DNA from: an uncultured Pseudomonadota bacterium
GTDB lineage: Bacteria; Pseudomonadota; Gammaproteobacteria; Burkholderiales; Casimicrobiaceae
Assembly: GCA_937958295.1 (NCBI GenBank)
Contig: CALFEY010000320.1
Coordinates: forward strand, 1-10,566
Length of the DNA: 10,566 nt
Reading direction: 5' to 3'
Positions within the stretch are counted from its first letter, which is position 1. The number at the start of each line of letters is the position of its first letter. Position numbers and translations under genes: made by a program. This document shows, piece by piece, positions 5,160-10,566 of this stretch. The notes under the pieces were generated by a model. It saw only the letters and a program-made list of their open reading frames with translations. It was not told the origin of the DNA and ran no database searches.

Positions 5160-6809
5160 CTAAATCGACGCGGGCGGCACGGGGACCTGAACTTGCCGCC
5201 GGCCCTCGGGTAGCGTCACGCCGAGGAAGCGCGATACGCGAATGGGCACGTCCATGCGCTGGTGCTTGCCCACCGCTTCGGTGACCTGCCGGTCCGCCAC
5301 CGTCATGCGCGAGCGCAAGCGCACGTACTCGGCCCACGAGTCGAGGATGTAGCGCTCCACAAACAGCCCTTCCTCGGCCAGGTCGCGGAACACGCGCCAG
5401 CTCGTCGCACCGTTGCGCCGCCGCACGGGGCCTACCAGGCGGATCGCGTGCAGGAAGGCGTCGCGGTGCTCCTCGTTCACGCGGTACTCGATCTGGATCA
5501 ACACGGGGCCGTCGTCAGGCTGCGGCTCGTGGTCCATCTCCAGGGCGGGGAGCTGGTCGCCGGGGAGCACGTCCTTGTCGCCGCCAAGGCGGACGCGCAC
5601 GTTGCGCAGGATTCCGAGCAGCACGAGGAAAAGCACCGCGGATCCCAGGAGCGCGATGCGGATGCCCTGCCAGGAGGCGAGCACACCCCACACGATGCTG
5701 CCCACGGCAAGGCTCGTCTGCACGGTCACGAAGGTCATCGCCACGGCGCGCGCCCGCACCCATGCCGGCGCCGCGCTCTGCGTGCCCGCCGACAGGCTGG
5801 CGAATACCCCGACCCACGAGGCCCCGGCCCCGAATGCGGCCAGCACCGCGAGGACGGTCCACGACGTGGAGGCCATGAGGGTCGTGGCAATGATCCACAG
5901 CAGCGACGACGCCAGCACGATGCGATGCAGGGAGTGCTTGCGCAGCAGCGAGGGAATGGCGAGCGCGGACGTGACCGCCCCCGCCCCGAAGCTGCCGAAG
6001 AGGAGCCCGAAGCCGCCGGCGCCGAGGCCCAGCTGGTCGCGCGCGATCACCGGCAACAGCGCCCACATCGAGGCGGCGCACAGCGAAAAGATGAGGTTGC
6101 GCAGCAGGATCGCGCGCATCGGCCCCGAATGGCGCGCGAAGCGGATCCCGCTGCCGATGCCGGCCACCAGGGTTTCCGGAATGCCCGGCAGCACCGGCGG
6201 CTGGCGCTGCCAGCCGCGCACCACGAAGATCATGCCGATGAAGAGGAGCGAGCTCGCCAGGAATGCGCTGCCCGCGCCGATGGAGGCCATGAGCAGGCCG
6301 GCCATCGCGGGGCCGATGGCGCGCGACACGTTCATCGCCACCGCCCCGAGCGCCACGGCCTTGGGCACCTCCGGCCGCTGGACGAGCTCGTTGATGCTCG
6401 CCTGCTGCGCGGGCATGTAGAACGTAAACGCGACGCCGATCACGAACGTGAGGAACAGGAGCGCCCACGGCGCCATCACGTCCAGGAGCGTGGCGAGCGC
6501 GAGCACCGCGGTGCCGCCCAGGAAGAGGAGCTGGGTGGACAGGATCACCCAGCGCCGCTCCACGATGTCGGACAGCGCGCCTGCCACGAGACCGAAGATG
6601 ATGGCGGGGGCGGTGCTGGCGGTCTGCACGAGCGCCACCATGAGCGCCGATGGCGTCATGGTGGCCATGAGCCACGCGGCCATCGTGGCCTGCATCGTGT
6701 AGCCCATCGCCACGGCAATGGACGCGAAGTAGAACCGCCGGAAGTCGAGGTGGCGAAGGGGGGACGACGCCAGGAACTCGTTGAGCGTGGTCACGACGGT
6801 GGCGTACAC
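5160..6809 (-). CDS. MFS transporter of the MFS_3 (EntS-like) family with C-terminal alpha/beta domain
   Basis: The 549-residue protein has two parts. Residues about 25-402 form a major-facilitator domain with 10-12 membrane spans. The motif-A position reads GALSDIVERRWV (77-88), and a large loop separates the halves near 200-232. Residues about 434-526 form a soluble domain (VLIQIEYRVNEEHRDAF, ATSWRVFRD, ERYILDSWAEYVRL) resembling the ABM/dimeric ferredoxin-like fold that ends many MFS_3 proteins. This family includes the enterobactin exporter EntS and other putative effluxers; substrate and direction here are unknown. The GTG at 6809 lacks a well-spaced ribosome site (GGAG is 14 bases upstream). 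A second in-frame GTG at 6794 would lose five residues and is also plausible. It lies between napC and serC, same strand, with gaps of 148 and 72 bp, so it need not share the nap transcript. Confidence 0.85.
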   Translation of the reverse strand: MYATVVTTLNEFLASSPLRHLDFRRFYFASIAVAMGYTMQATMAAWLMATMTPSALMVALVQTASTAPAIIFGLVAGALSDIVERRWVILSTQLLFLGGTAVLALATLLDVMAPWALLFLTFVIGVAFTFYMPAQQASINELVQRPEVPKAVALGAVAMNVSRAIGPAMAGLLMASIGAGSAFLASSLLFIGMIFVVRGWQRQPPVLPGIPETLVAGIGSGIRFARHSGPMRAILLRNLIFSLCAASMWALLPVIARDQLGLGAGGFGLLFGSFGAGAVTSALAIPSLLRKHSLHRIVLASSLLWIIATTLMASTSWTVLAVLAAFGAGASWVGVFASLSAGTQSAAPAWVRARAVAMTFVTVQTSLAVGSIVWGVLASWQGIRIALLGSAVLFLVLLGILRNVRVRLGGDKDVLPGDQLPALEMDHEPQPDDGPVLIQIEYRVNEEHRDAFLHAIRLVGPVRRRNGATSWRVFRDLAEEGLFVERYILDSWAEYVRLRSRMTVADRQVTEAVGKHQRMDVPIRVSRFLGVTLPEGRRQVQVPVPPASI

Positions 6810-6870
6810 CCCCGTAGTTTAGCGTCTCCACCGCGAAGACCCCGGGGATTGAACGGAGGGCGCCCACTAA

Positions 6871-6898
6871 AATCTATCGAATCAACGCTCTCCATCAA
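6871..6898 (-). promoter_or_regulatory. Possible sigma-70-type promoter for the MFS-serC-DUF5648 unit
   Basis: In the 148-bp gap after napC, the only AT-rich patch of the neighbourhood holds TTGATG (6893-6898, minus strand), a 16-bp spacer, and TAGATT (6871-6876). Each hexamer matches four of six consensus positions. A start point near 6864 would leave a leader of about 55 nt before the GTG at 6809. This is a visual match only. Confidence 0.35.
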
Positions 6899-6922
6899 AT
6901 CGTGTGATGGGACGCCGGCACG

Positions 6923-6951
6923 CCCGCGCGGGTCCGCCAGCCGGGTCCGCC
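6923..6951. repeat. Short palindrome and 10-bp direct repeat just after napC
   Basis: CCCGCGCGGG (6923-6932) is a perfect palindrome. CGGGTCCGCC occurs at 6929-6938 and again at 6942-6951, a 13-bp period. The block sits within 35 bp of the napC stop and could fold on the end of the nap message, but no T run follows, so I do not call it a terminator. Confidence 0.5.
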
Positions 6952-6957
6952 CGCAGG

Positions 6958-7557
6958 TCAGGGCGAGCGCAGTGCCGTTCCCATGTCCGGCAGGCGGTGG
7001 GCGATCCCCTTGTGGCAATCGATGCAGGTGCGCTCGCCCGTGAGGAGGAAGCGCGAGTGCATGTCCGCCGCCCGCGGGCTCTGCCGGGTGAGGTCCATGT
7101 AGTCGGACCCGTGGCAATTGCGGCACTCGAGCGAATTGTTGGCCTTCATCCGCGCCCATTCGTGCCGAGCGAGCTCGAGACGGTGATCGAGGAATTTCTC
7201 CCGGGTGTCGATGGTGCCGAACACCTTGCCCCAGACCTCCTTGGAGGCCTGCATCTTGCGGGCGACCTTGTCCGTCCAGTTGTGCGGCACGTGGCAATCG
7301 GGGCAGACGGCGCGCACCCCGCTGCGATTGGTGTAGTGGATGGTGCTGCGCAGCTCGACGAACACGTTGTCGCGCATCTCGTGGCACCCGGTGCAAAAGG
7401 CCTCGGTGTTGGTGAGCTCCATGCCGGTATTGAAGGCGCCCCAGAAAATCACGCCGGCCACGAAGCCGCCGATCACGAGAAAGCCGAGACTGAAATAGCG
7501 GCTGGGCCGCGAGATGGTGGCCCAGTACCGGCGGGCGAGGTCGAGTAGCGAGCGCAT
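6958..7557 (-). CDS. napC: NapC tetraheme c-type cytochrome, quinol dehydrogenase of periplasmic nitrate reductase
   Basis: The 199-residue NapC/NirT-family protein is anchored by one N-terminal membrane helix (about 22-43) and exposes four c-type hemes to the periplasm. The four CxxCH sites are CTGCH (55-59), CPDCH (85-89), CRNCH (145-149) and CIDCH (177-181), the normal count and spacing. In the family it oxidises membrane quinol and passes electrons to the NapB/NapA complex. Length is typical of NapC, without the fifth heme of NrfH/TorC-type relatives. The ATG at 7557 lies 23 bp after the napB stop. I see no clear Shine-Dalgarno site, so translation may depend on coupling to napB. It is the last nap gene on this side; no napGH or napF follows. 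Confidence 0.95.
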   Translation of the reverse strand: MRSLLDLARRYWATISRPSRYFSLGFLVIGGFVAGVIFWGAFNTGMELTNTEAFCTGCHEMRDNVFVELRSTIHYTNRSGVRAVCPDCHVPHNWTDKVARKMQASKEVWGKVFGTIDTREKFLDHRLELARHEWARMKANNSLECRNCHGSDYMDLTRQSPRAADMHSRFLLTGERTCIDCHKGIAHRLPDMGTALRSP

Positions 7558-7580
7558 GGCGGGGACCGTCGCGCCGCGCT

Positions 7581-8069
7581 CTAGGGGTGGGACGCCGGCT
7601 TGGCGGCGGTTCGGGCGGGCGGTGGCGCGCGCTTCAGCACCTCGTCCACATCGAGAAAGGCATTGCCCACGAGGGGCTTGGCGTCCACCTGCGTGACGTG
7701 GCACTGCTCGCAGAAGTAGCGCCGGGGCGAGATCTCCGCCAGGAAGTTGCCGTCGCGATCCATGTAATGGCTGACGCTCACCGCCACCGCCTGCGTGACC
7801 GGCGCGCGGCCGCGACTGTGACAGCCGAGGCAGGCATTGACGTTGAGGTCGACCTGGTAGTTGTCGATCTTGTGCGGGATCGTGGGCGGCTGCATCGAAT
7901 ACGCTCGCTCGCGGCGCACGTCCTTGTTCTCGGGATTGCCAAGCGGCGGCGGTCGCGACTCGTCGGCCACGGGGGTGCGCCCGCGCAGGGCATCGACGGT
8001 GCCCGACTGCGCGAGCACCGGGGCGGACGCCAGGCCGGCGACCACGAGCAACGCGGCGATGATGCGCAT
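7581..8069 (-). CDS. napB: NapB diheme c-type cytochrome subunit of periplasmic nitrate reductase
   Basis: The 162-residue periplasmic small subunit takes electrons from NapC and delivers them to NapA. It begins with a Sec signal (MRIIAALLVVAGLASAPVLA, cleavage after about residue 20). It has two heme sites, CLGCH (80-84) and CEQCH (120-124). Conserved histidines in PHKID (H66) and SHYMD (H101) are the likely distal heme ligands. The motif order (MQPPTIPHKID, NACLGCH, SHYMDRDG, PRRYFCEQCHVTQ) is classic NapB. The frame is open 39 codons further upstream, but that part overlaps napA and would hide the signal peptide. The ATG at 8069 shares one base with the napA stop (TGATG), with GGGGGA just upstream, indicating coupled translation. 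The C terminus is Ala/Pro-rich. Confidence 0.96.
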   Translation of the reverse strand: MRIIAALLVVAGLASAPVLAQSGTVDALRGRTPVADESRPPPLGNPENKDVRRERAYSMQPPTIPHKIDNYQVDLNVNACLGCHSRGRAPVTQAVAVSVSHYMDRDGNFLAEISPRRYFCEQCHVTQVDAKPLVGNAFLDVDEVLKRAPPPARTAAKPASHP

Positions 8070-10566
8070 CAGGCGTCCCCCACTTTCTCGATGCGACAGG
8101 CGCACTTCTTGAAGTCGGTCTGGAACGACAGCGGATCGGTGGCGTCGAGCGTGACCTTGTTGATGAGCTGCGAGGCATCGAACCACGGCACGAACACGAG
8201 CCCGCGCGGCGGACGGTTGCGGCCGCGCGTTTCCACGCGCGAGCGCATCTCGCCGCGGCGCGACACAAGCTTCACTTCGCTTCCCCGGCGCACCCCCAGG
8301 GCCTTCGCGTCGTCGGGATGCAGGTACACCACGGCATTGGGGAAGGCGCGATAGAGCTCCGGCACGCGGCGCGTCATCGAGCCGGAGTGCCAGTGCTCGA
8401 GCACCCGCCCGGTGGACAGCCAGAACGGGTAGTCCTTGTCCGGCGACTCCGCCGCGGGCTCGTAGGGCAGCGCCCAGATCACGGCACGGCCATCGGGATT
8501 GCCGTAGAACTGGAAGCCGGTGCCGGCCTTCACGTAGGGATCGCTCCCCTCGCGATAGCGCCAGCGCGTCTCCTTGCCGTCCACCACGGGCCAGCGCAGC
8601 CCGCGGGCTTCGTGGTACATGTCGAAAGGCGCGAGGTCGTGGCCGTGACCGCGGCCGAAGGCCGCGTACTCCTCGAACAGGCCCTTCTGCAGGTAGAAGC
8701 CGAAGGCCTTGCCTTCCGCGTTGGCGTATTCGGGATCGGCCTGCGCCAGCGGGAACTTGTCGACGTTGCCGTTGCGGTAGAGCACGTCATAGAGCGTCTT
8801 GCCGCGCACCGCCGGCATCTTGGCGATGAGCTCCTCCGGCCACACCTCCTCGATCTTGAAGCGCTTGGAGAACTCTACGAGCTGCCACAGGTCCGAGCGC
8901 GACTCGCCGGGGGCATCCACGAGCTGGTGCCAGAACTGCGTGCGCCGCTCGGCGTTGCCGTACGCCCCTTCCTTCTCGACCCACATCGCCGACGGCAGCA
9001 CGAGGTCGGCCATGAGCGTGGTGACGGTCGGATAGGCATCCGACACCACGATGAAGTTGGCAGGATTGCGGTAGCCGGGCAGCCCCTCCTGCATGAGGTT
9101 GGCGCCCGCCTGGATGTTGTTGTTGACCTGCACCCAGTAGGCATTGAGCTTGCCATCCTTGAGCATCCGGTTCTGCAGCACGGCGTGGAAGCCCGGCTTG
9201 TCGGGGATCGTGCCCTCGGGCAGCTTCCAGATGCGCTCGGCCTCCGCGCGATGCTTGGGATTGGTCACGACCATGTCGGCGGGCAGGCGATGCGAGAACG
9301 TGCCCACCTCACGCGCGGTGCCGCATGCCGAGGGCTGTCCGGTGAGCGAGAACGGGCTGTTGCCGGGGGTGGAGATCTTGCCGGTGAGGAGGTGGAGGTT
9401 GTAGACCAGGTTGTTGCACCACACGCCGCGCGTGTGCTGGTTGAAGCCCATGGTCCAGAAGGACATGACCTTGACCTTGGGATCGGCGTAGATCTCCACG
9501 AGCTTGTCGAGCTGGGCCTTGCCCACGCCGGAGATCTTGGTCGTGTACTCCGCGTCGTATTTCGACACGTACTTCGCGAACTCGTCGAACGTCATCGCCT
9601 TGCCACCGCCGGCGTCGGCGGCGTTCTTCGCGCTCTTCTGCCGCGGATCCTCCGGACGCAGGCCATAACCGATATCGTCGTTGCCGAGCTTGAAATTCAC
9701 GTGCTTGCCGACGAAGTCCTTGTTCACGCGCCCCGACTTGATGATCGCGTTGGCGATGTAATTGAGGATCGCGAGATCCGACTGCGGCTTGAAGATGATG
9801 GGGACGTCCGCGAGCTCGAAGCTGCGGTGCTCGAAGACGGAGAGCACCGCCACGCGCGTGCCGGGCGCGGACAAGCGACGATCGGTGACGCGCGTCCACA
9901 GGATCGGGTGCATCTCGGCCATGTTCGAGCCCCAGAGGACGAAGGCATCGGCCTGTTCGATGTCGTCGTAGCAGCCCATGGGCTCGTCGGCACCGAAGGT
10001 ACGCATGAAGCCCACGACCGCCGAAGCCATGCAATGGCGCGCATTCGGGTCGAGGTTGTTGCTGCGGAAGCCGGCCTTCATGAGCTTCAACGCGGCGTAG
10101 CCTTCGAACACGGTCCACTGGCCGGACCCGAACATGCCCACCGCCGTGGGTCCCTTCTCCTTCAGCACGCGCTTCCACTGCACGGCCATCTCGTCGAAGG
10201 CGCGGTCCCACGACACCGGCGCGAACTCGCCGTTCTTGTCGTATTTGCCGTCCTTCATGCGCAGGAGCGGCGTGGTGAGGCGGTCCTCGCCGTACATGAT
10301 CTTGGAAAGGAAGTAACCCTTCACGCAGTTCAGGCCACGGTTCACCTCGCTGTTGATATCCCCGTGGGTGGCCACCACCCGGCCGTCCTTGACCGCCACG
10401 TTCACCCCGCAGCCGGTGCCACAGAAGCGGCACGGCGCCTTCGACCACTTCATGCGCGTGAGCGAGGCATCCTGGACGATGCCCTGCGCTCCGCCCGGCA
10501 GCGGAACGCCTGCCACGGCCGCCGCGGCCGCGGCGGCTGATTGCCTAACGAAGTCCCGGCGCGTGA
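8069..10566 (-). CDS. napA: NapA catalytic subunit of periplasmic nitrate reductase (5' end cut by window edge)
   Basis: NapA reduces nitrate to nitrite in the periplasm using Mo-bis-MGD and one 4Fe-4S cluster. The frame runs to the right edge and its start codon lies outside. The visible N terminus is a Tat signal: TRRDFVRQS, seven alanines, then VAGVPLPGGAQG. A GTG at 10516 is therefore internal to the signal, not the start. Counting from that GTG, the cluster ligands are C29, C32, C36 and C64 (CRFCGTGC, then NRGLNCVKG), K66 lies between cluster and cofactor, and C162 in DPNARHCMASAV is the Mo ligand. Other hallmarks are FGSGQWT, CYDDIEQADAFVLWGSN, TMGFNQHTRGVW, LTGQPSACGTAREVG, WVEKEGAYGNAERRTQFW and the molydopterin-binding C-terminal domain with LEHWHSGSMTRRVPEL. 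It aligns with E. coli NapA essentially end to end, with no frameshift. The stop overlaps the napB ATG by one base. Probably only a few N-terminal residues are missing. Confidence 0.97.
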   Translation of the reverse strand, partial: TRRDFVRQSAAAAAAAVAGVPLPGGAQGIVQDASLTRMKWSKAPCRFCGTGCGVNVAVKDGRVVATHGDINSEVNRGLNCVKGYFLSKIMYGEDRLTTPLLRMKDGKYDKNGEFAPVSWDRAFDEMAVQWKRVLKEKGPTAVGMFGSGQWTVFEGYAALKLMKAGFRSNNLDPNARHCMASAVVGFMRTFGADEPMGCYDDIEQADAFVLWGSNMAEMHPILWTRVTDRRLSAPGTRVAVLSVFEHRSFELADVPIIFKPQSDLAILNYIANAIIKSGRVNKDFVGKHVNFKLGNDDIGYGLRPEDPRQKSAKNAADAGGGKAMTFDEFAKYVSKYDAEYTTKISGVGKAQLDKLVEIYADPKVKVMSFWTMGFNQHTRGVWCNNLVYNLHLLTGKISTPGNSPFSLTGQPSACGTAREVGTFSHRLPADMVVTNPKHRAEAERIWKLPEGTIPDKPGFHAVLQNRMLKDGKLNAYWVQVNNNIQAGANLMQEGLPGYRNPANFIVVSDAYPTVTTLMADLVLPSAMWVEKEGAYGNAERRTQFWHQLVDAPGESRSDLWQLVEFSKRFKIEEVWPEELIAKMPAVRGKTLYDVLYRNGNVDKFPLAQADPEYANAEGKAFGFYLQKGLFEEYAAFGRGHGHDLAPFDMYHEARGLRWPVVDGKETRWRYREGSDPYVKAGTGFQFYGNPDGRAVIWALPYEPAAESPDKDYPFWLSTGRVLEHWHSGSMTRRVPELYRAFPNAVVYLHPDDAKALGVRRGSEVKLVSRRGEMRSRVETRGRNRPPRGLVFVPWFDASQLINKVTLDATDPLSFQTDFKKCACRIEKVGDA

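Noticed and set aside
6869..6883. OxyR-like half-site (ATAG) in the AT-rich patch
   Set aside because: The expected CTAT partner seven bases away is absent, and one 4-base match is not evidence.
5262..7043. A 593-codon plus-strand frame across the MFS gene and beyond
   Set aside because: It reads as Arg/His/Gly-rich with no domain, is antisense to a clear MFS transporter, and extends through an intergenic gap.
6958..8268. A continuous 436-codon minus-strand frame that would fuse a long N-terminal part to NapC
   Set aside because: The upstream portion is the shifted reading of napB and the end of napA. The napC product from the ATG at 7557 is full length with the proper membrane anchor.
10518..10537. 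A perfect 20-bp palindrome of GCC/GCG units near the right edge
   Set aside because: It encodes the alanine run of the NapA Tat signal, so codon use explains it without an operator.
8318..10540. A 740-codon open frame on the plus strand across napA
   Set aside because: It is antisense to a perfectly conserved napA. Its His/Arg/Val-rich, low-complexity translation is the usual mirror of a GC-rich gene.

Overview
The window is GC-rich DNA with strong G/C preference at third codon positions, frequent GTG starts, tight gene packing and many 1-4 bp stop/start overlaps. Together with a NapABC periplasmic nitrate reductase, a YgaU/Kbp-type BON-LysM protein and a SerC whose PLP-phosphate loop reads GGAIGEN (as I recall from betaproteobacterial SerCs), this suggests a Gram-negative proteobacterium, most likely a betaproteobacterium. 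The genus cannot be fixed from the sequence alone.

Layout. On the plus strand at the left, 1-1787 holds the last codons of an ABC-transporter ATPase and, overlapping it by 4 bp, a large two-domain permease of the 2-aminoethylphosphonate / iron(III) type. It converges on a minus-strand pair at 1806-2485: a Kbp/YgaU protein and, overlapping its stop codon, an unrecognised very acidic 58-residue ORF. A short divergent gap with a perfect hairpin separates kbp from a tiny plus-strand lipoprotein gene (2609-2749).

From 2803 to the right edge everything is on the minus strand. In transcription order (right to left) it runs napA (5' end cut by the window edge), napB, napC, a 148-bp gap with a possible promoter, an MFS_3-type transporter with a soluble C-terminal alpha/beta domain, serC, and a secreted protein with a C-terminal DUF5648-like repeat region. 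That last gene overlaps serC by 4 bp.

How the genes work together. NapA (Mo-bisMGD and 4Fe-4S catalytic subunit), NapB (diheme cytochrome c) and NapC (membrane tetraheme quinol dehydrogenase) form a complete electron path from quinol to periplasmic nitrate. The compact A-B-C order without napGH resembles napEDABC-type operons, so a NapD-type chaperone gene is expected just beyond the right edge. SerC makes phosphoserine for serine biosynthesis, but is not beside pheA/hisC/aroA as in many betaproteobacteria. The ABC transporter is a separate uptake unit.

I see no phage, IS, CRISPR, tRNA or rRNA features, and no convincing novel multi-gene system. The least explained items are the acidic mini-ORF, the mini-lipoprotein, the secreted DUF5648-like protein coupled to serC, and two near-identical-geometry hairpins flanking kbp.
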